Positions 1 to 21,291 of a stretch of 64,000 nt of DNA are shown here, piece by piece. The notes beneath the pieces are model-generated. The model saw only the letters and a list, made by a program, of their open reading frames with translations, was not told the DNA's origin and did no database searches. Source of the DNA: Closterium sp. NIES-65 (Eukaryota > Streptophyta > Zygnematophyceae > Desmidiales > Closteriaceae); contig CANXME010000398.1 in assembly GCA_948144175.1 (NCBI GenBank), positions 237,501 to 301,500 on the forward strand. Direction: 5' to 3'. Numbering within the stretch: position 1 is the first letter of the stretch; each line of letters begins with the position of its first letter. A program made the translations under genes and the position numbers.

Positions 1-659
1 CCATGCACATGGGTGCCATAGCCCCTCGTATCCCTGCTACACCCTTCCCCATAACCCTACCCTGCCTCCCTTCTGCCCTCCATTCTTTTTCCCCCCCCTC
101 CAGCAAACCAGATCCACCCCGGCAGCACGCACCTGTCGATCTGCATGAGCCCCCTGCCATGCGTGAGCGCCAGGCTTGGTTGGTTTTTGAGACGTCTCAA
201 AAGCCAGGCTTGGATGGTTCTCCCCTGCTCAACCCTGGAAGCTGAACTCATTTGCCATATCCTCCCTCCCCCACCCCTCACCCCTCTCCCTTTCCCACAG
301 CCACCACAGTACGGCACGCACCTGTCGATCTGCACGCGCCCCCTGCTGTGCGTGAGCGCCAGCCACCCTGATTCTCCTTCTCCCCAGCCAATCTATATAT
401 AGCCATGCAGACTCGACTGAACCCACTTGCCCGGATCCTCTTCCTTTCCCCATTTCCCCCCCTCCTTCCCCCATTCCCCCCTCAAGCCCCCCCCCACCAT
501 GGCACGCACGCACCTGTCGATCTGCACGAGCCCCCTGCCATGGGTGAGCGCCAGGGCTTGGTCCTCCTCCCCACCCCAGGCCACGGTAACCGTGTTAACG
601 CATCCCTCTCGCCCATATCCTCTCACTTCCCCCACGAAAACCACCCTGGCAGCACGCAC
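1..659 (-). repeat. TPP2 intron 13 (partial) with three echoes of the exon 13 3' edge
   Basis: The last 40-60 bp of exon 13, encoding LTHGRGLVQIDR, and its GT donor recur in degenerate form at 505-562, 312-362 and 122-177. Each copy keeps the CAG/GTGCGTG junction or a close version of it. The spacing is about 190 bp, so this looks like a decayed tandem duplication of an exon-intron junction. No other TPP2 exon was recognised here; the next one must lie outside the window. Confidence 0.85.
185..202. repeat. 18-bp perfect palindrome TTTTGAGACGTCTCAAAA
   Basis: The string equals its own reverse complement. It lies 8 bp from the edge of an exon 13 echo (122-177) in TPP2 intron 13. An identical copy lies at 3236-3253 and close variants at 7481-7498, 48073-48090 and 51903-51920. 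Confidence 0.9.
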
Positions 660-10177
<9,518 letters not shown>

Positions 10178-10325
10178 GGTCAGACAACAATGGTGGTGAC
10201 TCGAAAATGCTGGAGCGCCAGCATTCCTATGCGGAGTTGGGATAGGAGCACCACGAGACGAAATCCACACCAAGTAGGAAAAGCTGTGGGAAAAAAAGCA
10301 GAGAGATTTGAGAGAGGTGAGTTGG
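10178..10325 (-). promoter_or_regulatory. Truncated TPP2 upstream region next to a transposon insertion
   Basis: Only 148 bp separate the chosen TPP2 ATG (10177) from the gypsy target site at 10321-10325 (GTTGG). I see no clear TATA box. The native promoter must be this short stretch, the gypsy LTR, or sequence now displaced to the far side at 41085 and beyond. Confidence 0.5.
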
Positions 10326-10957
10326 TGTTACGGGTGCAATGAATCGAAGTGAGTATTGCACTAAGGTGTCAAAACGAGTACTAAATGTGAGCGAAGGCAT
10401 GAGCGAACATTTATACGCGAAACATGCAAACGGTAACGCGGTGCGTGCGAGCTAGCTAGTGCTACGCTGGAAACGAGGCTCGGGCTAGTCCCGAAGCGTA
10501 GGCCGACACGGCCAGGCCAGCAGTGCAAGGCTTGGTGAAACAGTGCGCGTGAAGTCGGCGAAGCCCCGTTAGCAGTAACGGGCGAACAACGGCTGTTGCT
10601 GTACGCGATGTAGTCGGGCTCCGTAAGGAATGCCGAGAAAATTCCTTACACTACCCCCCCTGCTGCGATCAGAAGTTGATCGTGGCCTAAGATTTACTCG
10701 GGAAGGTTCGCACGCAGAGAAGTGATGTTGGTGGGTAGAGCTCTCGTTATCAAACCAAATTGGTCTGATTTTCTGATTTTCAGACCTTGATTTTTGTTTT
10801 CATCTGATTTTCAAGACGAGGATTTTTACTTCGTCTGATCTGTAAGATAACGAATTTCAGTTCATATAATTTTTTAGAGGAAGCCTTATACTTCGTCTGC
10901 GATTTCAGATAGGGGGTTGCATTTTGTCAGATATCGACCCCAATCCCCTCTTCCCCC

Positions 10958-11573
10958 TGTCAGAATCCCAGTCACTAACCATTGGGATAGAAGGGCTTGT
11001 TTCAGTAGCGGGTCAGTGCGCCCATAACCCCCCAGGCAAACGCGCCTGTAACCCCCTCTAGGATCGATCGAGGATCTCACAGTGTAGCTCTACTGACACC
11101 CCCCCACACTGGGAGGCCCAGGACTGAGCACCAGGGCCTCAGATTTCAGCGAAAAAAGGCTGATTTGGGTTAAAAAGGCTGAGATTTCAGACTTCTTTTA
11201 GAAGCAAGGCTGAATTTTCAGCCATTTTTCTGAAATTAGTAGGAAAAACTATGAGATTTCTAGTGTAAAATGGCATAAAATGACATATTTCTCTGATTTT
11301 CAGCGCAGATTTTTGTACGAACTCTGATTGATCAGCCTAGCCCAAAACCAATCTAAGGCCCTGCTGAGCACAGTGGCAACGGCCAACATGTGCATACACC
11401 GGGATTCGAACCCGAGACCGTTATGATACCATGTCAGAATCCCAACCACTAGACCACTGGGATAAAAGGGCTTATTTCAGTAGCGGGTCAGTGCGCCCAT
11501 AACCCCCCAGGCAAACGCGCCTGTAACCCCCCCTAGGATCGATCGGGGATCTCACAGTGTAGCTCTACTGACA
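10958..11573 (-). mobile_element. TRIM (miniature LTR element) with a hAT-like insert
   Basis: Two LTRs of about 141 bp (10958-11098, 11432-11573; TGTCAG...CTGACA) flank a short internal part. In minus orientation this begins with a primer site matching TGGTATCA and ends in a purine-rich tract. It has no coding capacity. The sequence is C-rich at both flanks, so the target duplication CCCCC is only probable. Its internal part is interrupted by a 232-bp inverted-repeat element at 11132-11363. A sister copy without that insert lies at 24898-25272. Confidence 0.85.
11132..11363. mobile_element. hAT-type MITE, 232 bp
   Basis: It begins CAGGGCCTCAGATTT and ends with the inverted copy (AATCTAAGGCCCTG), flanked by the perfect 8-bp duplication CTGAGCAC (11124-11131 and 11364-11371). 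An 8-bp duplication with CAGGG termini is typical of hAT elements. It is AT-rich and non-coding, and it is the innermost of four nested layers. Confidence 0.85.
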
Positions 11574-14061
11574 CCCCCCCCCCTCTTCCCCCCCGATCCC
11601 TCGCTTCTGTAACAGCGCAGCCCCCCATTTGATGCCATCGCTCCTCGTCCCTATATTACTGGCCTATTCCAGCCCTTCTCCCCCTTTCCCCAAGCCTTAG
11701 GTCCCTTCCCCAGGTCCCCGCTCCTAGCCTAGCCCGCTTTCCTCTCGAAAAGTCTCGCAACAGCCCAACACCCCCAGCCGAACTCCCCCGAAGTCCTTGT
11801 CGCAGCTCAACACCAACCCCCCCTGCCCTCAGCATGCCGCGAGCTGCCCAACAACCTTCCACATTTAGGTTGTGTCGCCCTGAATCGATATACGGTAATA
11901 CACTACACGATGCAATTTGAAAAAAAAAATAGACAGCACAATCTATTTCAGCTGAAAAATCAGACGTGGCGTTTGCACTCGTCTAAAAGTTCAGACTAAC
12001 CTTTTTTCCTCGTCAAAACGTCAGACCAAACAAAAAAATTTATACATGTCTTCAGACGGGCTTGAATCCTAGCAAGAGCCCTGTTGGTGGGCCCTTGACC
12101 TCAATAGCAGAGTGAATGTAAAATGCTTTGAGCTAATTTAAAACATGCAAATGCAGCAAATATAAATATGAGTACAGGGGAGATGAAACGACCAAGCTAG
12201 CCATGTACTTTAAGGGGTACATTCCCTTATTCAAATACATTCCCAACCGTGCGGCGCGAACAGTTACGAAACTGTTCCGCCGAAACCATCCTGCTTGCAG
12301 CTGCCTGATGTTGTCTACTCCGACGGTCCAGATGCGTCCCAACTGTCTGACGCTTCGAGTCGATTCCAACCGTCTGACGCTTCGCGTTCATTTGCGATAC
12401 TGCGTGCTTCTCTTTGCTGCGGTGAGGAGTGCACAGTTATATTCAAGTATTACTATTCGTAACACCCCCCTTCACTCCTGGCGGTAGCTCGACTTGACCT
12501 GCTTGACCACGCCGCTGAGTTTGGAGCAGTGCTGATAATGCTGGCGTGGCAGTCGCTTCGTGAGGAAGTCTGCTGCCATGTCACCGGTCGGGCAGTAGGT
12601 CAAGTTGACCTTGCCCTTGTCCACCTCATCCTTCACGAAGAAGTACCGCAGCGCAATGTGCTTGGTGCGGTTGACGAAACCAGGTTTGTCCGCGATGCGA
12701 ATAGCGCTCTGGTTGTCGCAGTGAAGGCAAAATGTGGGCAAAGCTGGAATTTTCGCCACTTGCAGGAGTTCCTGCAAGTAGAGGCCTTCGCGAACTCCTG
12801 TGGTTGATGCGATGAATTCCGCTTCGGCTGATGACAGGGCAACTAGCTCCTGCTTCTTCGAGTTCCAGGAGATTGGTCCAGCTGGCTCGAGTCAGAACAG
12901 GAAGCCAGTCCTGGACCGTCGATTATCGGGGTCTGCTACGTGATCGGCGTCCACATAGCCGATGGGGTTGAAGGATGTAGTTGGTGCAGTTGAGTAGCAC
13001 AGCCCAATCTTAGGCGTTGAAACGAAGAACTGAAGGGCGCGCTGCAGATCCAGAAGATTCTCAGCCGTTGGTTTGCGTGAGTACTGCGCCAGCTGACTGG
13101 CGATGTACGAGAGGTCTGGCCTGCAGGTGACAGAGGCGAAGAGGAGGCATCCCAACTGCTGCTGGTAAGTCTGAATCCCAGCAGGGGATAGGGGTTTGTT
13201 GTCGGGTTTGTGGTTCGGTCCGGGAGTTCGGTAGGGAGTTGAGAGAGGTGCAGGTGAAATGTTGAACCGCTTCCCTAACTCCTCTGCGTACTTAGCCGCT
13301 GAGAGATGAATGGCCTCAGGCGCGTAGGAGATGTTGAGGCCTAGACACTGCTTCACCTCGTAGTTGCACGTGATGTCGACACGCCCCGCCAAGGCCTTAT
13401 CGAACTGCTCGAGAAGCTCGCTGTTTGAGCCTGTGTAAAGCAGGTCGTCGACGTACATCGTGAGGAGAATGTATTCCCCGCGGAATTTTGCGACGATACA
13501 TCCCTGGATCATGCGGCATCTGCTTGAATCCGATTTCAAGCAGGATGTTGTGCATGTACTGCTGCCACAGCCTCGGAGCCTGTTTGATCCCGTAGAGTGA
13601 CTTGCGCAGTTGGCACACGCGCGAGTCCCCTTCGCCGTAGGTGTGCAGCTGCTCCGCGTAGATCACGGCGTCCACTAACGCGTACAGGAACGCGTTCTTC
13701 ACGTCGATCTGGCGGAGTGGTAGGTGCCTTGCAGCTGCAATGGCGATCAGGATTCGAACGGAGGTATGGCGGCTAACTGGGCCGAACGTCTGGTCGAAGT
13801 CGATGCCATGCCTCTGATCGTAGCCGCGAACCATCCAACGCGCCTTGAAGCGCTCGATCGTTCCGTCCGCTGCGGTTTTCACGCGGAAGACCCACTTCCC
13901 CGAGAGGATTCTTGCGCCTTTGATCGCCGCGCGGTCGACTAGCACCCAGGTGTCTCGTGACTCCAGCGCCTTGATCTCTGCGTCCATTGCTTCGCGCCAT
14001 TCCTTGCTGTGTGGTCCAGAAAGAGCTTCGCGCGGATTTCGGGGCTCGATGACACGTGGAG

Positions 14062-17000
14062 CCTGTCAAACATTATATATGTTGTGCTTGTTTAGGCTAC
14101 AGTGGGTTAGCCTATAGGGGGTACACAATTCTAGGGCTAGGTATTTGTACTGCTTTCACTGTTAGTTCAATCATTCCTGTTCGTTCATTTCAACATGGTA
14201 TAGAGCAGGTCCTTCGCTAGGACCGTTTTTTTTTTAAGGCCCACCACTACCTACCTACCTACCTACCTACCTACCTAACTGCGCCCTAGGGCGCCTCGCC
14301 CCTTACGGCCCCGCGCTCGCCCCTTAGCGACCCCGTCGGCCCCGCGATCGCCCCTAACGGCCCCGTCGGCCCCACGCTCACGCCCCTAGCGGCCTCGAAC
14401 GGCCCCGCGCTCGCCCCTAGAGGCCCCGAACGGCCCCGCGCTCGCCCCTAGAGGCCTTGAACGGCTCCGCGCTCGCCCCTACAGGCCCCGTACAGCCCCG
14501 CGCTCGCCCCTAGCGGCCCTGAACGACCCCGCGCTCGCCCCTACAGGCCCCGTACGGCCCCGCGCTCGCCCCTAGAGGCCCCGAACGGCCCCGCGCTCGC
14601 CCCTACAGGCCCCGTTCGGCCCCGCGCTCGCCCCTAGCGGCCCCGAACGGCCCCGCGCTCGCCCCTACACGCCCCGTACGGCCCCGCGCTCGCCCCTAGA
14701 GGCCCCGAACGGCCCCGCGCTCGCCTGTAGAGGCCCCGAACGGCCCTTGACCGCCACAGCCCCTCCAGGACCGAGCCGAGCCGCGCGACCCGAACCGAGC
14801 CGCCTAGTCCGAGCCGAACCGCGCGACCCGAACCGAACCGCGCCGCCCTACCCGAGCCGCGCCGCCCTACCTGAACTGATCCGAGCCGCCCTACCTGTCT
14901 CACCCTCCTACTCCTACTGCTGCTCCTATTGCTGCTATGGCTAGCCCACCTGTACTAGCTTTCGATGCTGAGGGCCGCCCAGTGAAGTTTGACACCTGGC
15001 TAGATGACCTGCACCTCTATCTACAGCTCACTGCCAAGGATGACATCTCACTGTACGACCACGCCCTAGGCCATGTCACTGCCCCTACTGCTACTGCTGA
15101 CATCACTGCCCGCTCACAGTGGCAGACTCGTGACGCCCACGCTCGCTTTGCTATTCGCAACTCCCTGCCGATAGATGAGCGCGAGCACTTTGGGCAGCAC
15201 AAGACTACACAGGCACTGTACACTGCTGTCGTTGCCTGCTACTCCTCACCGGCCTCTGCCGCACTAGGCCGTCTCTCTCTTCCCTACCTGTTCCCCGACT
15301 TAGCCTCTTTCCACACAGTCGCTGACCTCATTACGCATCTCCGCACTAGTGAGGATCGCTTCCGCGCCGCTATGCCTGATGAGTTCCTTGCCAAGAACCC
15401 ACCCCCGCTCTGGCTCACTCTCTACCACCTAGTCACGCGCCTCCCTGACACTCTGCGCTCAGTCAGGGACCACTTCCTATCTCGCTGCCCCACTGATCTC
15501 ACCATTGCCCTCCTCGAGAAGGAACTGCTTGCAGCTGAGGCTAGCATAGTCGCTGTAGGTGCCTCTCGTGGGGACCCCCGTACCCCGTTCTTTGAGGGGT
15601 GTTGTCCTCCCCCCCTTCTTCCCTCTGTCGCCTCTGCTGCTGCTGTCGACCTCCTTGGTGCTGAGAAGGTCGGGACTGCGTCTGCTTCGAGTGGGCGCCG
15701 TAGCGGCAAGGGCAAAGGGGGCAAGGGCGGTGGCGGTGATGGTGGGGGAGGCGGTGGTGGGGGCGGTGGCGGCGGTGGGGGTGGTGGCGCGACTGGAGGG
15801 ACTAGTGGCAGCGGTGGGGGTGGTGGCGGCAGCGGCGGGGGAGGTGGCAGGGGCGGAGGCGGTGGTGGGGGTGGCGGTGGACACGGCGGCGGCAGGGGTT
15901 GGGGTGGTCGAGGAGGTGGCGGCGGCGGTGGTGGTCGTGGAGGCACTGGCGGTGGCCAGGGCCAGCAGCACACTCCGTCGCCCCAGGAGGTCCGTGAGTG
16001 GTACTCTCAGCACGGGGGGGGGGGTGGCTTTAGCTGCACATACGTCATTCGCACTGGTGACCGCACTGGTCAGCCGTGTGGGGGATCGCACGCCACACAG
16101 TGCTGCTTCGCTCGTCTCAACAACGCTTGGCATGTTCAGTTCCCTCAGGCCACTGAGCTGCCCCGCAGGGTTGATCTCCTGAAGAAGGGGATTGATATCT
16201 ATGCTCTAGACTTTGATGCTATTCTCACTGCTATGTATGTGATGTCTACTAGTGGAGAGGATGCTGAGTACCTGTGTGTGCCGCCCGACCCGAGCATTAG
16301 GACTAGTTCGTCTGCCGCTCCAGGTACTCGCGTGTCTGCTACCCCAGGTGCTGGTGAGGCAGCTGCTCTAGGTGCTTGTGCGTCTGCCCCCCCTGGTACT
16401 GAGTCGACTGCAGCACTGCACACCTTCACACTGGACTCAGGTGCTTCTCGCTGCTTCTTTCGTGACCGCACTGCCCTTGAGCCGTTTTCTCGGCCAGTTG
16501 CTGTCTCCCTCGCTGACCCCTCTGGGGGTCCGGTCATTGTGACCTCCTCCACTGTCCTTCCCTGTCCTACGGTCCCGTCGGGCACAATCTCAGGTCTCCA
16601 CCTCCCCTCGTTCTCTACGAACTTGGTGGCAGGTTGTGCACTACAGGACGGGGGTGTTCACCACTTCACCCCTGCCTACGAGCGCGTGACACACTGCTCG
16701 TGTGCCCGTACGGGCCGCCACTTGGCTACCTTCACTCGGCAGCCGGGGTCAGACCTGTACACACTGACCACCGAGTCCCCTCAGGTCGCTGCGTCTGCGT
16801 CCGCGTCAGGTCAGTTGTCTGCCCCCTACTCGTGTCGCTCTCTGGCGCACGAGACTGTCCTCTGGCACCACCGACTTGGCCACCCGTCTGTGCAGCGCCT
16901 TCGTGACATGCACTCCCGGTACCTTGTCTCTGGTCTTCCCAGGGTCCTCCCTCCCCTCCCACCCTCGCCTGCTCCTCCCTGACTTCCCTGTGTCGAGGGG

Positions 17001-20000
17001 CGGCAGCGCGCCGCTCCTCACTCCTCCTCGTTTCCCCCGACGACTGCTCCTTTGCACACGCTCCACATGGACGTGTGGGGCCCAGCCCGCGTCCGTGGTC
17101 AGGGTCAGGAGAGGTACTTCCTGATAGTTGTTGACGACTACTCGCGCTACACCACGGTCTTCCCCTTGCGCACCAAGGGTGAGGTCCCTGATGTCTTGAT
17201 CCCTTGGATCCGCAGAGCCCGTCTCCAGCTCAGCGAGCGTTTTCACTCGGACTTTCCTGTCCTGCGCTTGCACTCTGACAGAGGTGGTGAGTTCTCCTCC
17301 AACCTCTTGGCAGCCTACTGTGCTGAGCACGGCATTGAGCAGTCGTTAACGCTTCCGGCCTCTCCACAGCAGAATGGGGTTGCGGAGCGCCGCATTGGCC
17401 TGGTCATGGAGGTCGCCCGTACCTCCTTGATCCATGTGACTGCCCCCCACTTTCTGTGGCCGTTTGCGGTCCGGTACGCTACGCATCAGCTCAACCTCTG
17501 GCCCCGTGTCTCCTTGCCGGAGACCTCGCCCACACTGTTGTGGACGGGGGAGGTTGGCGATGCGTCGCGTTTCCGGGTCTGGGGATCTCGAGCTTTTGTC
17601 CGCGATACGTCTGCGGACAAGCTCTCCTCCAGTGCTGTTCCCTGCGTCTTCCTCGGCTTTGTCCCGGACGCGCCTGGTTGGCAGTTTTACCATGCCACCT
17701 CGCGCCGGGTCTTGCCCTCTCAAGACGTCACTTTTGACGAGTCCGTCCCCTACTACCGCCTCTTCCCCTACCGCACTGCCCCGCTCCCCCCCCCCGCCTC
17801 TCTTCCTTACGCCAGGTGCTGCTGTCGTAGACCCCCTCCCCCCTCAGGGTGCCGCTCCCTTAGGTGTGTCTCAGGTAGACCCAATTGAGCCTGTTGAGGT
17901 CGCTGTCGACTCTCGTCCCGTTGGGGGTGCGGAGCCTGGGGGTGCGGAGCTTGGGGGTGCGGAGCTTGGGGGTGCGGAGCCTGGGGGTGCGAAGACTGGG
18001 GGTGCTGAGCCTGGGGGTGCGGAGCCTGGGGGTGCGGGGCCTGGTGGTGCTGAGCATGGGGGTACAGAGCCTGGGGGTGCTGAGCCTGGGGGTGGTGAGC
18101 CGCAGAGTCCGGAGTCTGGGGGATCTGAGTCTGGAGGTGCTGATCCTGGGAGTCCTACACCTGGAGGAGCCCTCTCCCCGGAGCAGCTGCGTGAGTGGTA
18201 CTTACATTACTGCAGCCTCAGGAGAGGTAGCTCTGGAGCCAGGCGTACTACTGGGACTGGTGCTAGTGCTTCTCCTCCTAGTCGGGAGCTCCCCTCCCGT
18301 GAGCGGATCCGTGAGTGGTACGAGCGGCGCTGCACGCTTCGGAGTGGCGCGCCTGGTGTCGCGGACCCCGCTGCTGCTGGTAGTGCTGCTGGTGCTGGAG
18401 ACTCTGCTGGTGCTGTGGACCCGGGCATTGGAGCTACGGCTGGTGCTGAGGACCCGGGCGTTGTTGCTGCTGCTAGTGCTGAGGACCCGGGCGTTGGAGC
18501 TGCTGCTGGTGCTGAGGACCCGGGCGTTGGAGCTGCTGCTGGTGCTGCGGACCCTTGCGCTGGTGCTGCTGCTGGTGCTGTGGAGTCGGGCGTTGGAGCT
18601 GCTGCTGGTGCTGAGGACCCGGGCGTTGGAGCTGCTGCTGGTGCTGAGGACCCTGGCGCTGGTGTCTCTGCTGGTTCTGGAGTCGCTGCACGGCAGCGGC
18701 CGTACTTCGTTCCGCTCCTTCAACAGGTTCTTGGTCAGCTCCCTCCTCCTTGTCCTCCTCCCTCCTTAGGGTGTCCTCCGTCTGTCCAGCTGCAGTCGCA
18801 GCTACCGTCTGCCTCCTCTCTCCCTGGTCCTGCTCCTTACACTGGTCCGACTGGAGGTCTTACTGAGCGTCGTGAGCCTGAGTCTCGTCCTGCATCGCCT
18901 GAGTCACGGCGTGCGTCGCGTGTCCATGCTGCTCTCACTGGTAGTCGTGTCCCTTGTCAGCGACTTCCTGCTGTCCCAGGCACTCTCCGGATGGCGCTTC
19001 GTGCTTCCACGGCTCCATAGCATGTCCCACTGCCGTCTCCTCCTGCGTCCAATCTTCCTGCTGTTGCTGACCCGGAGTCAGACTCCCTTCGTGCTGCCAG
19101 TCCTACTGTCACGCGTCTCCTGGCTACTGTAGTCACTGACCCTTCCTTTGAGTCCGCTGCTGCGTCTGCCTTAGTTGCTGAGCTCGTCGACTTTGCTGCT
19201 CGCTGTCGCCTAGACTACGCTGCTAGTCTTGTCGCTGAGTCTGAGTCTGTCTGTCCTCCGTCCGTCGGGGGTGAGTGTGCCCTTGGCACGGACGTCCTTG
19301 AGGACAGGCAGGAGGAGTTCCAGTGCTTGGCCGCTGCTTCACCTCATCTCGTGTCCGTACTGCTTACCCCTGAGGGAGACCCGGATGCACCTGACATCCC
19401 GACTCCGCGCTCTTACGCGGAGGCGATAGAGGGTCCCTACTCCTCTCAGTGGCAGGCAGCTATGGATGCAGAGATGGCTTCCTGGAAGTCCACAGGCACC
19501 TACGTTGACGCTGTCCCCCCTCCTAGGGCGAACATTGTCAGTGGCATGTGGACCTTCAGGGTGAAGCGGCCGCCGGGTTCTCCGCCTGTCTTCAAGGCGC
19601 GTTACGTGGCTCGTGGCTTCAATCAGCGGCAGGGAGTTGACTACTTTCAGACCTTCTCCCCCACCCCGAAGATGACCACTCTTCGGGTACTGCTGCACGT
19701 TGCTGCTCACCGTGACTACGAGCTGCACTCTCTCGACTTCAGCACTGCTTTCTTGCAGGGCAGCCTGCACGAGGAGATCTGGCTGCGCCGCCCACCTGGC
19801 TTCACTGGGTCTTTCCCTCCTGGTACCCAGTGGAGTCTCCGGCGTCCAGTCTACGGTCTCCGCCAGGCGCCACGTGAGTGGCACGACACACTGAGGACTA
19901 CGCTTCCGGCTCTTGGGTTTGCTCCTTCTACTGCCGACCCGTCGCTGTTTCTGCGCACTGACACCTCTCTGCCGCCGTTCTACATCCTCGTGTACGTCGA

Positions 20001-21291
20001 CGACTTGGTCTTTGCCACTGCTGACACTGCTGGACTCGCCTACGTGAAGTCCGAGCTGCAGAAGAGACACACGTGCACAGACCTGGGTGAACTGCGCAGC
20101 TACCTTGGCTTGCAGATCACCCGGGACAGAGCTCGCCGCACCATTACCCTGACTCAGTCACACATGGTGCAGCAGGTCCTTCAGCGCTTCGGCTTCACGT
20201 ACTCCTCGCCTCAGGCCACTCCTCTTCCTACTCGCCACTCGCTCTCAGCTCTGCCTTCGGATGAGTCCGTAGAGTCGAGTGGCCCGTACCCAGAGCTTGT
20301 TGGCTGCCTCATGTACCTGATGACCTGCACACGACCTGACCTTGCATACCCTCTTAGCATTCTCGCACGCTATGTTGCTCCTGGGAGACACCGACCAGAG
20401 CACATGGCTGCAGCGAAGAGGGTGTTGCGCTACTTGTGCAGTACGTCGGGCATGGGGCTAGTGCTTGGAGGGCGGAGTCCAGTGGTCTTCACTGGTCACG
20501 CAGACCCTTCTTGGGCTGACGACCAGGCTACGCAGCGGTCGTCACAGGGTTACACCTTCAGCCTTGGTTCCGGCTCTGTTTCGTGGCAGGCTAATCGCTC
20601 GTCTTCTGTTCTCGGCTCTAGTATTGAGGCTGAGATCTACGCAGGGGCCATGGCTGCTCAAGAGCTTCGCTGGCTCACCTACCTGCTGACCGACCTTGGA
20701 GAGCCGCCTTGTTCTCCTCCAGTCCTGTACGTAGACAACAAGTCCATGCTGGCCTTGTGTCGAGAGCAGAGACTGGAGCACAGAACAAAGCACATTGCTC
20801 TCCGCTACTTCCTTGCTCGTGAGCTACAGCAGCGTGGTCAGTTGCGGCTTGCGTACGTGGCCTCTGAGGCACTTGCGCCTTGTGATCATCAGCGCTTCTG
20901 CACGCAGCTGGGTCTTGTGCCTGTCTTGCCTCACTTGCTCACCTCTTGACCTTGCTTGTACTGTTACATATATATATACCTGCTCTTGCTTTTCTAGCCT
21001 TATATATATATGTACTCCTGCATGTGAACTGGCCTTGTGGCCTTGAACTTGTGCTCGGAATGTGTGGTGATTTTGTGATCCACCCTGAGCTTGCTTTGCT
21101 TTGCTTTACTTGACCGGTCTTGTGACCCTTAGTTCTCCCCCACTTCGCCTATGGGGGTGTGTCAAACATTATATATGTTGTGCTTGTTTAGGCTACAGTG
21201 GGTTAGCCTATAGGGGGTACACAATTCTAGGGTTAGGTATTTTTACTGCATTCATAGTTAGTTCAATCATTCCTGTTCGTTCATTTCAACA
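14062..21291 (+). mobile_element. Ty1/copia element splitting the pol region of another copia element
   Basis: LTRs of 132-134 bp lie at 14062-14195 and 21160-21291 (TGTCAAACATT...TTCAACA), with a near-match 5-bp target duplication. The primer site TGGTATAGAGC follows the first LTR and a purine-rich tract precedes the second. Parts: gag from 14937 with a Gly-rich stretch, protease (LDSGAS, about 16430), GAG-pre-integrase (HHRLGHPS), integrase 17052-17720, a linker of GGAEPGGAE-type repeats, RT (YVDDLVFA) and RNase H 19327-20949. It is broken, with only a handful of breaks. LTR divergence is low, so it is younger than its host element. Confidence 0.93.
14280..14745 (+). repeat. GC-rich tandem repeat in the copia leader
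   Basis: A unit of about 44 bp with the core CCCCGCGCTCGCCCCTA and variants of AGGCCCCGAACGG repeats roughly ten times between the primer site and the gag start at 14937. A short CTAC repeat precedes it (14246-14277). A different GC-rich tandem occupies the same place in the related element at 34690-37090. Confidence 0.88.

Larger units (their letters stand above)
10736..12082. mobile_element. Non-autonomous DNA transposon (Mutator-like by target size) in a copia LTR
   Basis: The insert is flanked by the 9-bp duplication GTTGGTGGG (10727-10735 and 12083-12091), with imperfect short terminal inverted repeats (AGAGCTCTCG against AGGGCTCTTG). The ends are rich in repeated motifs around TCAGACNNAATTGG and TTTTCATCTGA. 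No transposase frame is visible. A 9-bp target duplication is characteristic of Mutator-like elements, so the class is inferred. It holds a TRIM at 10958-11573. A second, end-truncated copy lies at 58940-59789. Confidence 0.78.

Noticed and set aside
11395-11465. tRNA-like sequence on the minus strand with good A- and B-boxes
   Set aside because: It spans the LTR-primer-site junction of a TRIM, is repeated at 25095-25165, and forms no acceptor stem, so it is not a tRNA gene.
15422-16182. Proline-, threonine- or valine-rich frames overlapping copia gag
   Set aside because: They are shadows of the Gly-rich gag tract in other frames.
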